Source: UMGS1002 sp964570825 (GTDB taxonomy: Bacteria > Bacillota > Clostridia > Oscillospirales > CAG-272). Taken from it: a stretch of 64,000 nucleotides of DNA. Below are positions 17,695 to 27,065 of the stretch, one piece after another. The DNA lies in contig CAZMZJ010000004.1 of NCBI GenBank assembly GCA_964570825.1, positions 62,001 to 126,000 on the forward strand. The letters run 5' to 3'. The notes beneath the pieces are model-generated. The model saw only the letters and a list, made by a program, of their open reading frames with translations, made no database searches and was not told where the DNA came from. How positions within the stretch are numbered: the stretch's first letter is position 1; the number at the start of each line of letters is the position of its first letter. The translations under genes and the position numbers were made by a program.

Positions 17695-19527
17695 ATGACA
17701 AGAATCACTCTGACACCGTCCGACGAGGCGCGCAGAACGGTGAAAGGAATTTATGAGGACGTGACTAAAAGAATGACGGCGTTTCCAGAGGGCAACTGCC
17801 CGCTGGAGCTGACCGCCGCTTTTCTGCGTCTGTGCCTTTCTCAGAGCTGCGGAAAATGCGTCCCTTGCCGAATCGGGCTCGAGCGCATGTACTCGATACA
17901 CGAGAAAATTCTGAACAACGAGGGCAGGCTCTCCGATCTCGAGCTGCTTGAGAGAACCGCAAGAGTGGTCGCAGATTCGTCGGACTGCGCCATCGGGTTT
18001 GAGTCGGCGTCAATTGTTCAGCGCTCTCTCGCGGCTTTCGGCAAGGATTATATTTCACATATCAAAAATAACCGCTGCACCGAGGAATTTGCGTCGGTTC
18101 CGTGTGTCGAGGGCTGCCCGGCGCACGTCGATATACCGGGATATATCGCTCTTATCGGGGCAGGAAGATATGCCGACGCAGTACGGCTTATTAGAAAGGA
18201 CAATCCTTTCCCTTCCGTCTGCGGGCTTATCTGCGAGCATCCGTGCGAGGAGCACTGCCGCCGCGGTATTGTGGACGACGCAATCAATGTGCGCGGACTT
18301 AAGAGATTCGCCATCGACAACGCAGGCTGCGTCCCGGCCCCGGGCAAGGCTGCCGCGACAGGAAAAAGCGTCGCCGTAATAGGCGGAGGACCCGCGGGGC
18401 TTACCGCAGCTTATTACCTGTCTTTAATGGGACACAGTGTAACAGTTTTTGAAAAACGGTCAAAGCTCGGCGGAATGCTGCGCTACGGAATCCCGTGCTA
18501 TCGGCTGCCCGACGAGTATCTTGACAGGGATATTGACGTTATTCTTTCTACCGGTGTCGCAGTGAAATACGGCGTGAATGTAGGCGTCGACCTGACGCTC
18601 GACGAACTCCGCAAAAAGTATGAGGCGGTCTATGTGTCCATCGGGGCTCATTCGGACAACAAGCTGCGCATCGACGGCGAGAACAGCCGCGGAGTCATTT
18701 CCGCTGTAAGACTGCTCGGAGATGTGGGCGAGGGCAGGGCGCCGGACTTTTGCGGCAAGCGTGTGGTTGTCGTCGGCGGAGGAAATGTGGCGATGGACGC
18801 GACACGAACCTCGATGAGGCTCGGCGCGGCAAGCGTTAAGTGCGTCTACCGCAGAAGAATTGCCGATATGACCGCGCTGCCGGAGGAGATCGAGGGCGCC
18901 GCCGCCGAGGGCTGCGAAATCGTGCAGCTCATGTCGCCGGTGCGCATCGAAGCCGACGAGAAGACCGGAAACGTAACGGCTCTTGTGGTTAAGCCACAGC
19001 TCAGCGGCCCGTACGAAAAGGGACGTCCGAAGCCGGTTGATTCGGATATGCCGGAAGAGAGGATACCGTGCGATATTATTGTCGTCGCCATCGGGCAGAA
19101 AATCGATTCCGCGCCGTTCGAGAAGGCGGGCATGGCGGCTAACCGCGGTGCGTTCATAACAGGCGAAGATATGTCTGTCAGCAATATGGACGGGGTTTTC
19201 GCAGGGGGCGACTGCGTTTTCGGCCCGGCGACGGTCATCCGCGCCATCGAGGCCGGCAAGGTTGCGGCCGCAAATATCGATAAATATCTCGGATACTCGC
19301 ATATGATTAGCGTGGATGTCGATATCCCGGAAGCGTCTTATAAATATACGCCGGCTCACGGGCGCGCTTCCATGCAGGAGCGCGCTGCCGGTGAACGGAA
19401 ACGCGATTTTGATCTTATGGAAAAAGGAATGACCGCCGAGTCCGCCGCTCTCGAATGCTCCCGCTGCCTGCGCTGCGATCACTTCGGCTGCGGTGCTTTC
19501 AAAGGAGGCCGTACAACAAAATGGTAA
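17695..19527 (+). CDS. Fused NuoF-type Fe-S domain and GltD/NfnB-like FAD oxidoreductase
   Basis: This 610-residue fusion partners the hydrogenase. Residues 1-125 match the C-terminal Fe-S domain of NuoF/HydB (SCGKCVPCRIG; Cys52, 55, 58 and 98 for one 4Fe-4S cluster), without the FMN/NADH-binding part of NuoF. Residues 128-210 form a DPD/GltD-type domain with two Cys sets (137, 141, 176, 180, 184, 188). An FAD Rossmann motif (GGGPAG, 230-235) and a pyridine-nucleotide motif (VVVVGGGNVAMDA, ~360) follow. The C-terminus has another Cys cluster, CSRCLRCDHFGC. It is inferred to move electrons between NAD(P)H and the hydrogenase. Its stop overlaps the hydrogenase start (ATGGTAA). Confidence 0.85.
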   Translation: MTRITLTPSDEARRTVKGIYEDVTKRMTAFPEGNCPLELTAAFLRLCLSQSCGKCVPCRIGLERMYSIHEKILNNEGRLSDLELLERTARVVADSSDCAIGFESASIVQRSLAAFGKDYISHIKNNRCTEEFASVPCVEGCPAHVDIPGYIALIGAGRYADAVRLIRKDNPFPSVCGLICEHPCEEHCRRGIVDDAINVRGLKRFAIDNAGCVPAPGKAAATGKSVAVIGGGPAGLTAAYYLSLMGHSVTVFEKRSKLGGMLRYGIPCYRLPDEYLDRDIDVILSTGVAVKYGVNVGVDLTLDELRKKYEAVYVSIGAHSDNKLRIDGENSRGVISAVRLLGDVGEGRAPDFCGKRVVVVGGGNVAMDATRTSMRLGAASVKCVYRRRIADMTALPEEIEGAAAEGCEIVQLMSPVRIEADEKTGNVTALVVKPQLSGPYEKGRPKPVDSDMPEERIPCDIIVVAIGQKIDSAPFEKAGMAANRGAFITGEDMSVSNMDGVFAGGDCVFGPATVIRAIEAGKVAAANIDKYLGYSHMISVDVDIPEASYKYTPAHGRASMQERAAGERKRDFDLMEKGMTAESAALECSRCLRCDHFGCGAFKGGRTTKW

Positions 19528-21242
19528 AGTTTACGATTGACAATAAAACAATAGAGGCAAAAGAGGGAACGACTATACTCGAGGCCGCAAGAGCCGCCGG
19601 ACTGGAAATCCCCACTCTTTGCTATCTCAAGGACATTAACGAGATCGGCGCATGCAGGGTGTGTGTTGTCGAAATCGAGGGATGCCCGCACCTTGCCGCT
19701 TCCTGCAATACCCCAGTCGCCGACGGTATGGTCATACATACAAATTCGCCCCGTGTCCGCGAGGCAAGACGCACGAATCTGCAGCTCATTCTGGCAGAAC
19801 ATGATACCTCCTGCACAACCTGCACGCGAAGCGGCAACTGCACGCTCCAGTCACTTGCCAACAACTTCGCGCTCTTCGAGAATTTATATGAGGTAAAGCC
19901 GCCGCGCGCAGGGTGGGATATGAGTTTCCCGCTTATTCGCGAGGAGGGCAAGTGCATAAAGTGCCTGCGCTGCGTGAGCGTGTGCGATAAAATTCAGTCG
20001 CTGAACGTCTGGAAATTCAACGGCTCAGGTTACCGCGCTCACATTGAGTTCGGAAACGGAATTAACCCGGCAGAAGCTAACTGCTCGCTCTGCGGCCAGT
20101 GCGTCACCCACTGCCCGACAGGTGCGCTGCATGTGAGAATAGATACCGAAAAGGCGGTCGGCTCTCTTACCGATCCCGATAAGGTTACTATCGTTCAGGT
20201 CGCTCCCGCCGTGAGAGCGGCATGGGGCGAAGGCATCGGGCTTTCTCCATCCGCCGCAACAGAAAAGAGGCTTGTCGCGGTGCTGAAAGAGCTTGGATTC
20301 AAGTATGTCTTTGACACAAGCTTTACCGCCGACCTGACTATTATGGAGGAGGCAAGCGAATTTCTTGAGCGCATCGGCGACAGGGAACACTCAAAACTGC
20401 CGCTGTTCACCTCCTGCTGCCCCGGCTGGGTCAGATTCCTCAAAATGGAGTATCCTGAGCTTTTGCCCAACCTCTCCAGCGCAAAGTCACCTCAGCAGAT
20501 GTTCGGCGCGGTATCCAAAACCTACTGGGCAAAGAAAATGGGCATTGATCCTTCAAGGATTGTCTGCATATCAATCATGCCCTGCATGGCTAAAAAATAC
20601 GAGTGCAGCGTGGAAACCGTCAATTCCGCCGGAGTCGGCAGGGATGTCGACTGCGTTCTCACAACCCGCGAGCTCGACAGAATTATCAAGGCTTCGCATA
20701 TCGATCCGGCGGCTCTGCCTGAAGAAGAGTTCGACAAGCCTCTCGGCGACGGAAGCGGCGCAGCAGTGATTTTCGGGGCATCGGGCGGAGTTATGGAAGC
20801 GGCTCTGAGAAGCGCTTATTTCTTCATTACCGGGAAAAATCCTGACCCGGACGCCTTCCGCGCAGTCCGCGGCACAAAGGGCTGGAAGGAAATTGAGGCA
20901 GACATTGGCGAAATTCACGTCCGTGCGGCGGTCGTCAGCGGACTTTCAAACGCCCGCGCCCTGATTGAAGCGCTGAAAAACGGCGAGGCAAGCTATGATT
21001 TCGTCGAGGTCATGGCCTGCCCGGGTGGCTGCGCCGGAGGCGGAGGCCAGCCTATCGAGGACGGCTGCGAACTCGCCGGCGTGCGCGGCAAAAGGCTGTA
21101 TAATATCGATGCGAAAAATCCGGTGAGATTTTCGCACGAGAATCCGTCGATAATCAAATTGTACGACGAATTTCTCGGCAAGCCTCTCGGACACAAATCC
21201 CATGAGCTGCTGCATACAAAACAGGGCGAGTGGAAGCTTTAA
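19521..21242 (+). CDS. [FeFe] hydrogenase catalytic subunit (group A, HydA/HndD type)
   Basis: The 573-residue protein makes or consumes H2. A 2Fe-2S ferredoxin domain (Cys34, 45, 48, 62) is followed by a His-Cys3 4Fe-4S site (His94, Cys98, 101, 107) and two 4Fe-4S clusters (CIKCLRCVSVC; CSLCGQCVTHC). The H-cluster motifs are all intact: TSCCPGW (Cys299/300), MPCMAKK (Cys355) and MACPGGCAGGGGQP (Cys500/504). A small-subunit-like tail follows. The ATG at 19521 has AAAGGAGG just before it and overlaps the previous stop by 7 bp; an in-frame ATG at 19455 is inside the upstream gene and rejected. The maturases HydEFG are not in the window. Confidence 0.95.
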   Translation: MVKFTIDNKTIEAKEGTTILEAARAAGLEIPTLCYLKDINEIGACRVCVVEIEGCPHLAASCNTPVADGMVIHTNSPRVREARRTNLQLILAEHDTSCTTCTRSGNCTLQSLANNFALFENLYEVKPPRAGWDMSFPLIREEGKCIKCLRCVSVCDKIQSLNVWKFNGSGYRAHIEFGNGINPAEANCSLCGQCVTHCPTGALHVRIDTEKAVGSLTDPDKVTIVQVAPAVRAAWGEGIGLSPSAATEKRLVAVLKELGFKYVFDTSFTADLTIMEEASEFLERIGDREHSKLPLFTSCCPGWVRFLKMEYPELLPNLSSAKSPQQMFGAVSKTYWAKKMGIDPSRIVCISIMPCMAKKYECSVETVNSAGVGRDVDCVLTTRELDRIIKASHIDPAALPEEEFDKPLGDGSGAAVIFGASGGVMEAALRSAYFFITGKNPDPDAFRAVRGTKGWKEIEADIGEIHVRAAVVSGLSNARALIEALKNGEASYDFVEVMACPGGCAGGGGQPIEDGCELAGVRGKRLYNIDAKNPVRFSHENPSIIKLYDEFLGKPLGHKSHELLHTKQGEWKL

Positions 21243-21260
21243 GACCAAATCAGATCCGCA

Positions 21261-21298
21261 GGGGGACCTCAAAAAGGGGCCCCCTTAAAATTTTTTCG
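21261..21298 (+). terminator. Probable terminator after the hydrogenase gene
   Basis: GGGGG (21261-21265) pairs with CCCCC (21280-21284), with partial inner pairing. TTAAAATTTTTT follows. Confidence 0.65.
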
Positions 21299-21344
21299 AA
21301 ATTTTTTTGAACATACCGGAAAAATATCAAAAAGTTGGCACTGT

Positions 21345-21382
21345 GTGTCACAGGACGGCATCCTGTGGCACTCTTTTTTTTT
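21345..21382 (+). terminator. Strong terminator or attenuator directly before the phage-like module
   Basis: GTGTCACAGGA (21345-21355) pairs with TCCTGTGGCAC (21361-21371) around a 5-base loop, with one G-U pair. A TC and then a run of about eleven T follow. Only ~43 bp separate it from the small terminase start, and no clear promoter lies in that space. Confidence 0.9.
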
Positions 21383-21425
21383 ATATATTAACAGCGGTAC
21401 AGGCAAACAGGAGGTGTAAGTATGG

Positions 21426-21893
21426 ATGGATAATGATTCCCGGACGATGCCCAGGAAAAAATACAAAAAGTTCGCGCAATATTCCGGGAAGCGGCTCATT
21501 TGGCTGGCGGAACAGTATATTGAAGATTGCCTCGGATGCAGATCAGATGAAAATGAAGAAAATGAAAAAGATCAAAAGGATGAAAAAGATGACGTCAAAT
21601 GCAAAGGCAAAAGAAAAAGGGAGAAATTCCCCAATATGGCCGGATTCTGCAGGTTCATTGAGATAAGTCCGCGCAGATATTCGGAGCTATGCGAACTTTA
21701 TCCAGAGGAAACCGGACTTATCGCCGCCGCCTTCGAGGACGAGGCGCTTAATTCCAACAAGCCCGCAGCAATCATCGCGGCATACCTCAAGGCAAGGCTC
21801 GGCTACGCGGAGAATGCGCCGCCAAAAAATGACGGCGGAAGCGGCGCTGTGAACGTCATTTTTGAGCATGACATCATCTCGGACGGCGAGTAG
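21426..21893 (+). CDS. Putative phage terminase small subunit
   Basis: The 155-residue protein is very rich in Lys, Glu and Asp around residues 40-70. A compact C-terminal domain follows (FCRFIEISPRRYSELCELYP, then NKPAAIIAAYLKARLGYA), which fits small terminases that recognise DNA and load it on the large subunit. Position immediately before the large terminase, overlapping it, is the main argument. AGGAGGT (21409-21415) serves the ATG at 21426. An ATG at 21422 in another frame gives only three codons. Confidence 0.72.
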   Translation: MDNDSRTMPRKKYKKFAQYSGKRLIWLAEQYIEDCLGCRSDENEENEKDQKDEKDDVKCKGKRKREKFPNMAGFCRFIEISPRRYSELCELYPEETGLIAAAFEDEALNSNKPAAIIAAYLKARLGYAENAPPKNDGGSGAVNVIFEHDIISDGE

Positions 21894-23331
21894 CGCGCCA
21901 AAAACGGCAGGCTGCGGCAAAAATGACGGCAGCACGCTGAATAATCCGAAAAAGGCAAGGCAATACGGCAGCGCGATAAAAATTCGCGGCACACCAAACG
22001 CAAAGCAGCAGCTTTTCTTTGATTCGCACACAAAGTATACCGCATACGGCGGAGCGAGGGGCGGGGGAAAGTCATGGGCGCTGCGGCGCAAGCTCGTGGC
22101 GCTATGCCTGCGGTACCCCGGAATTCACTGCCTGCTCTTGAGAAGATCTTACCCGGAGCTTAAAACAAACCACCTTATCCCGATGCTATGCGAGTACGGC
22201 GCGCTGTTCGAGTACCGCGAGGGCGAAAAGCTGCTGAAAATGAAAAACGGCAGCCGGATTGACCTCGGATACTGCGCGTGCGACCGGGACGCCCTGCGGT
22301 ATCAGGGTCAGGAATACGATATCATCGCCGTCGACGAGGCAACGCAGCTGAGCGAATATCAGTTTTCTTTGATTTCGGCCTCGCTTCGCGGCGTCGGGGA
22401 CTTTCCCCGCCGTATTTACCTGACCTGCAATCCCGGCGGAGTGGGGCACGCGTGGGTCAAGCGGCTGTTTATCGACCGGGTCTACCGCCCCGGCGAGCGT
22501 CCGGAGGACTACAGCTTTATTCAGGCGCTGGTCTATGACAACGATGTGCTGCAGGCTGCCGATCCGGGCTATGTCAGGCAGCTCGAGGCGCTGCCGGCAC
22601 GCCTGAAAGACGCGTGGCTGCACGGCCGCTGGGATGTTTTCGAGGGGCAGTTTTTCGCCGAATTTGACGAGTCGGTCCATGTGTTCGACGCGGATCCTGA
22701 AAAAGGTGCCGCCACTGAGAACGCGGCTGTTATCCCAAATAACTTAAGGCGCTTTGTCGCACTGGACTACGGCTTTGATATGCTGGCGGCTCTTACCGTC
22801 GGAGTGGACAGCCGCTCGGACTTATGGGTGCTCGGAGAGTGCTGCGCGCCGGGACTTACGCTCGGCGAGGCGGCAGAGCGGGTCGTGAAAATGATTTCGG
22901 GACAGGAAATCGAGTATGCCGTCGCGTCGCCGGACCTCTGGAACCGCAGGCAGGACAGCGGTAAAAGCGGCTTTGAGATTATGCAGGCAACGCCGGGAAT
23001 GCCGCCTATGCGTCCGGCCGACAACAGACGGATTCCGGGATGGCGGGTGCTGCGCGAGTATCTGGCTGCCGCATCTGCGCTGAGGCGGACCGATGAGGAA
23101 CGCAGACCGGCGCTGCATATCTCGAGGCGCTGCGGCAATCTGATAAGTTCGATGCAGTCGCTGCTCTGCGACAGGGAAAAACCGGAGGACGCGGCGGACG
23201 AGCCTCATGCGGCAACTCACGCGCCTGAGGCGCTGAGGTACGCCGTCATGAGCCGGGCGCAGGCCCCGGAATCGGAAAAATCACCTTTTACATTTACATT
23301 CAGACGCGGGATAAATCTTTACGATATCTGA
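21868..23331 (+). CDS. Phage terminase large subunit
   Basis: This DNA-packaging motor and nuclease is 487 residues from the ATG at 21868 (a TTG two codons earlier is possible). ATPase motifs: Walker A GGARGGGKS (61-69), Walker B IIAVDEATQ (Asp156, Glu157) and coupling motif TCNPGG (186-191). The RNase H-like nuclease domain starts at VALDYGFD (Asp300), and further acidic residues lie at SPDLWNRRQD and DEPHAATHAPEAL. All catalytic positions look intact. The start overlaps the small terminase by 26 bp, so the two are co-translated. Confidence 0.93.
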   Translation: MTSSRTASSAPKTAGCGKNDGSTLNNPKKARQYGSAIKIRGTPNAKQQLFFDSHTKYTAYGGARGGGKSWALRRKLVALCLRYPGIHCLLLRRSYPELKTNHLIPMLCEYGALFEYREGEKLLKMKNGSRIDLGYCACDRDALRYQGQEYDIIAVDEATQLSEYQFSLISASLRGVGDFPRRIYLTCNPGGVGHAWVKRLFIDRVYRPGERPEDYSFIQALVYDNDVLQAADPGYVRQLEALPARLKDAWLHGRWDVFEGQFFAEFDESVHVFDADPEKGAATENAAVIPNNLRRFVALDYGFDMLAALTVGVDSRSDLWVLGECCAPGLTLGEAAERVVKMISGQEIEYAVASPDLWNRRQDSGKSGFEIMQATPGMPPMRPADNRRIPGWRVLREYLAAASALRRTDEERRPALHISRRCGNLISSMQSLLCDREKPEDAADEPHAATHAPEALRYAVMSRAQAPESEKSPFTFTFRRGINLYDI

Positions 23332-23442
23332 ATCTGACCGCCTGTACCGGTCCCGCGTTAAACAAGAATGCAAGGCGGCATAGGCGTTAGATGCTGCGTT
23401 TGCAGCAGGAAAGCAGAAAGGAGCAAGTAAAAAGGAAGCATT

Positions 23443-25185
23443 ATGGCAAAAAACAAACTGAAAGACGCGTTTGCGTCGGCAGAGGTAACAGGGTTCGGCG
23501 GGATCGACCGCACAAGCCTGACAGGAGACGCAAAAACCGCGCTGGATATGCGAAATTTCCGTATCCTTTCTGACGGGTCGCTCGAGAAGCGCTGCGGCTA
23601 TCAGCTTTCGCTGAATCTGCCGGCACAGATACGCGCAGTCTGGGCGGGAGAACTCGAGGGGAGCAATGCGCTTATGGCGCTCGTGGGTAACACAGTTTAC
23701 CTGACCAATCCCGACACGGGCACTTACAGCGCAGCAGGTACTGTCGGAACATCGGAGGGAAACGCTTCCTTCTTCTGCCTTGAGGGAAAGCTTTTCCTCG
23801 TCGACGGCGGAGATGTTTATTCCTGCACCCGAACGACAGTAACGGCAGTGAAGGGGTATGTGCCGCTTTACGGATGCAACTGGCTGCACACGGGTGGAAG
23901 CGTAAACGAGCCTATAAATCAGCTGTCCGAACACATAAGGATAACATACAAGCTGACAGCTTCCTCGGCTTCGTCGGTTACGACCGGTATTGCGGCGGTG
24001 TCGGTGGACAGCTTGATTATAAACGGGGTCGCAAAGACAAGCGGGTACAGCCTTTACGGCACAACGCTGAATCTCGGTACAACCTGCGCGCTTAACAGTG
24101 TGATAGACGTGTGTCTTTACATCGGCTCTTCATACTACGAGCGCAGCATTCTCGGAAGCTGCACGGGTGCCTCGGTTTACGGCGGCAAGTATGATACGAG
24201 CGTCTACTGCTTCGGCGGGAGCGATAAATCAAGAGTGTTCCGCTCAAAGTATGTGAGCGCTGCGGCCGCGGCAGCCTCGGCGGCGGAAATTCCCGATTCG
24301 TGCGGACTATATTTTCCGGTGGGGTATGATTTCTCTGTCGCAGCGGGAGGCGCCGAGGTTACGGCGGTATGCAGGCATTACGACCGGCTGTTGCTATTTA
24401 CCGCGGACGACGCAAGAATGACTGACCTCTCGGAGGACAGTTATCAGGATATCCCCGTGCGTCCGATCAACTCGGGCGTCGGTTGTCTTGGCGCGGGCGG
24501 AGTGGCTCTCTGCGGAAACGATCCCGTGACGGTAAGCCGGGACGGAATTTACAGGTGGACAGCGAACACCAACGAGCGCGACGAGAGCAGCGCCGTGAAA
24601 ATTTCACTGCCGGTCGGTGATCTGCTTGACAGCGGGTTCAGGCAAGGTGCGGTCGCCTTCAATTACCGTGAAAAAGACGAAATATGGATCGGAAACCCGA
24701 AAAATGCGGACGGACGTGTGTTCATATACAACTACCAGCTCGGAAAATGGTATTCCTTTACCGGAATCTTCGGCGAGTGCTATTTTTTATACGGCGGGAA
24801 GCCGGGCTTCTGCTCGGGCAGCGGGATTTTCCTCTTTAATGATGCAGCTAATTCCGACTGCGGCAGCGAAATAACGGCGGTATTTCAAAGCCGTTACTGC
24901 GATATGGAGCAGCCGGGGACGCAAAAACGCATGAAACGCTGTTCGGCCGTGGTTTCTGGAGGGAGCGAAATCTCAGTCAGCCTGAGAGACTCGTCGGGAG
25001 AGCTGGCTGCGTTTGAGTTTAACGGGGATACAGCCAGAAGATGGAGGTCCGGTGCCGCCGGCGATATAGACTGCCACATGGCGCGGGTTTACACAGGACG
25101 GTTCGATTACATCGGCTACACCCTGACTGCGGGCGGCGGCGGGCGGCAGCGGATTTTCGGTATAACGCTGTCGGCAGGGAAATGA
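23443..25185 (+). CDS. Podovirus-like tail nozzle / packaged-DNA stabilisation protein (tentative)
   Basis: The 580-residue, beta-rich, Gly/Ser-rich protein has no signal peptide. Near the N-terminus it has MRNFRILSDGSLEKRCGYQL, which closely resembles the NMR...dGsl.kRpG pattern of short-tail nozzle or stabilisation proteins (T7 gp12-like, P22 gp10-like). Repeated blade-like units (for example LFLVDGGDVYSC, RLLLFTADDARM, DGIYRWTANTNERD) suggest a beta-propeller. It lies between terminase and portal genes, an unusual place, since nozzle genes normally follow the capsid gene. RBS AAAAAGGAAG. Function is inferred from these patterns only. Confidence 0.55.
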   Translation: MAKNKLKDAFASAEVTGFGGIDRTSLTGDAKTALDMRNFRILSDGSLEKRCGYQLSLNLPAQIRAVWAGELEGSNALMALVGNTVYLTNPDTGTYSAAGTVGTSEGNASFFCLEGKLFLVDGGDVYSCTRTTVTAVKGYVPLYGCNWLHTGGSVNEPINQLSEHIRITYKLTASSASSVTTGIAAVSVDSLIINGVAKTSGYSLYGTTLNLGTTCALNSVIDVCLYIGSSYYERSILGSCTGASVYGGKYDTSVYCFGGSDKSRVFRSKYVSAAAAAASAAEIPDSCGLYFPVGYDFSVAAGGAEVTAVCRHYDRLLLFTADDARMTDLSEDSYQDIPVRPINSGVGCLGAGGVALCGNDPVTVSRDGIYRWTANTNERDESSAVKISLPVGDLLDSGFRQGAVAFNYREKDEIWIGNPKNADGRVFIYNYQLGKWYSFTGIFGECYFLYGGKPGFCSGSGIFLFNDAANSDCGSEITAVFQSRYCDMEQPGTQKRMKRCSAVVSGGSEISVSLRDSSGELAAFEFNGDTARRWRSGAAGDIDCHMARVYTGRFDYIGYTLTAGGGGRQRIFGITLSAGK

Positions 25186-25307
25186 CGCCGTCAATTATGC
25201 GGAGCCGTACGGCTTTGCGGGCCGGAAAAGAAGTTGACGGGAAATGCTTTCAGACTGCAGACCTGAGCCTTTGCCGCGTTTGAGAATGTCGGCAATAGCT
25301 GAAATAG

Positions 25308-25382
25308 CGGCAACAGCAACAGCAGTACGCAGCACACAGCAAACAGCAAACAGCAAACTGTAAACTGCAAACTGCACGCAGC
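25308..25382. repeat. Short GCAAAC/CAGCAA repeat tract
   Basis: The 289-bp gap between the nozzle-like and portal genes contains repeated units such as CAGCAA (several copies) and AAACTG/GCAAACTG (three). No gene is seen in this gap. Confidence 0.6.
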
Positions 25383-25474
25383 AAAAGCGGCAAGGCCGTT
25401 TTTTCCGATGCTGCATGGCGGCGGAGGCGGCACAACCTCAATGTATACAGAAAGGCATGGTATAAAGGATAAGC

Positions 25475-27055
25475 ATGAAAAAACTCAAAACTAAGGCATG
25501 GCAGCAGTATGAGGCGGGGCTTGAGTATAAGCGGAAAATCGGTCTGTACGAAACAGTAAGACAGAACGAGAGGTATTACCGCGGCGACCAGTGGTACGGT
25601 ATTGACAGCCAGGATATGCCTAAGCCAGTCTTCAACGTGATACGACGCATTGTCGACTACCTTATCTGCACTGTGTCAAACGGCAATATTTCAATCAGCT
25701 ACAGCGCGGAAAACCTGCCGTATGTCTGCGGCGAATGCCCGGCACAGGCAGACGAGGCCAGACGCGCGGTGCGGGCGATGACAAAAAATGCCGCGCACCG
25801 CTGGGAAATGGCCAAAATGGACAAAAAAGTGTATTCGCTGCTCACAGACGCGGCGCTCTCGGGCGACGGCGTGGTTTACTGCTGGTGGAATCCGTCACGC
25901 TGCGGAAACGGGGATTTTTCCGGCGACATCGAGACCGAGGTTATAGACAATGTCAACCTGTTTGTGGCGGACGTCAACCGGGCGGATATTCAGTCCCAGG
26001 ACTATATCATCATAGCGGGGCGCGAGAGAGTAGCCGCGCTGCGCGATGAGGCGGCAAAGTCGGGCGTGCCGGCCGAGCTGATAAGCAAAATCCTGCCCGA
26101 CGGAAATACAAATAACCAGTCGGGGGATATGGCTCAGTTCGAGCTGGGCGATATCCCGGGCGACGACGGGATTGATGAAAGGAAAGCAACATGTATAATC
26201 AAATTCTGGCGAGAAGACGGCCGGGTGGTATTCGAAAAGTCTGTGGGGGACGTGGTGATAAGGAGACAGAGCACCCGGATGAGCCTTTATCCGGTCGCGT
26301 ACTTCAACTGGTTCCCGACCAAGAACAGCTTCCACGGAACCTCTCCGGTCAGCGGGCTGATACCAAACCAGAAGTTCATAAACCGCGCGTTCGCAATGGT
26401 CATGAAACACATGACCGACACCGCATTTTCAAAGGTGGTCTACGACAAGTCGCGCATACCCGAATGGACCAACGGCATCGGGGAGGCCATAGCTGTGATG
26501 GGAGGCACCAATGTATCGGATGCGGTGTCGGTCGTCGGAGTCGGAAATATGCAGGACGGGTATCTCGAGCTTATAGAGCTTGCGGTGAGGATGACCAAGG
26601 AGCTTATGGGCGCCTCGGAAAGCGCGCTCGGGGACGGGGAGGCTATCAACACCAGCGCTATACTCGCGCTTCAGGAGGCGGCGAGAATTCCGCTCGAAAC
26701 TGTGCGCCGGAACTTTTATCAATGCGTGGAGGACATCGCAAACATCTGGGCCGACATGATATGCGCTTACTATCCCGACGGAAGGCTGCTGCCTGTCGTC
26801 GAGAACCGCGAGGAGCGCGCCGAATTGGTAAATTATGGCATTCTCAGGGGCACGCTGCTGAAAGCAAAGGTGGATGTCGGCGGAATAGGCCGCTACGGAG
26901 CCTCAGGTACGCTGAACATTCTCAACAAACTGCTTGACGGCGGACACATCACGGCGGAGCAATACATCGAAAGGCTGCCGTCAGAGCTTATCCCGGACAG
27001 GGAAATGCTGCTTGATGAGCTGCGGAATAAAGCCGGTACGCCGGCGGGGAGGTGA
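25475..27055 (+). CDS. Phage portal protein (P22-like)
   Basis: The 526-residue protein forms the dodecameric ring through which DNA enters the head. The N-terminus (YETVRQNERYYRGDQW, FNVIRRIVDYL) is typical of P22-type portals. The middle has FNWFPTKNSFHGTSPVSGLI, close to the family's conserved stem region. LMGASESALGDGEAINTSAI is a recognisable portal motif, and a C-terminal helical part follows. The gene is full length with no frameshift. AAAGGATAAGC precedes the ATG. Its last bases contain the GGAGGTGA used by the scaffold gene. Confidence 0.9.
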   Translation: MKKLKTKAWQQYEAGLEYKRKIGLYETVRQNERYYRGDQWYGIDSQDMPKPVFNVIRRIVDYLICTVSNGNISISYSAENLPYVCGECPAQADEARRAVRAMTKNAAHRWEMAKMDKKVYSLLTDAALSGDGVVYCWWNPSRCGNGDFSGDIETEVIDNVNLFVADVNRADIQSQDYIIIAGRERVAALRDEAAKSGVPAELISKILPDGNTNNQSGDMAQFELGDIPGDDGIDERKATCIIKFWREDGRVVFEKSVGDVVIRRQSTRMSLYPVAYFNWFPTKNSFHGTSPVSGLIPNQKFINRAFAMVMKHMTDTAFSKVVYDKSRIPEWTNGIGEAIAVMGGTNVSDAVSVVGVGNMQDGYLELIELAVRMTKELMGASESALGDGEAINTSAILALQEAARIPLETVRRNFYQCVEDIANIWADMICAYYPDGRLLPVVENREERAELVNYGILRGTLLKAKVDVGGIGRYGASGTLNILNKLLDGGHITAEQYIERLPSELIPDREMLLDELRNKAGTPAGR

Positions 27056-27065
27056 ACACAACAGC

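Noticed and set aside
18460..19482. Long minus-strand open frame opposite the flavoprotein gene
   Set aside because: It is the antisense shadow of a gene with clear cofactor motifs, has no ribosome binding site and resembles no family.
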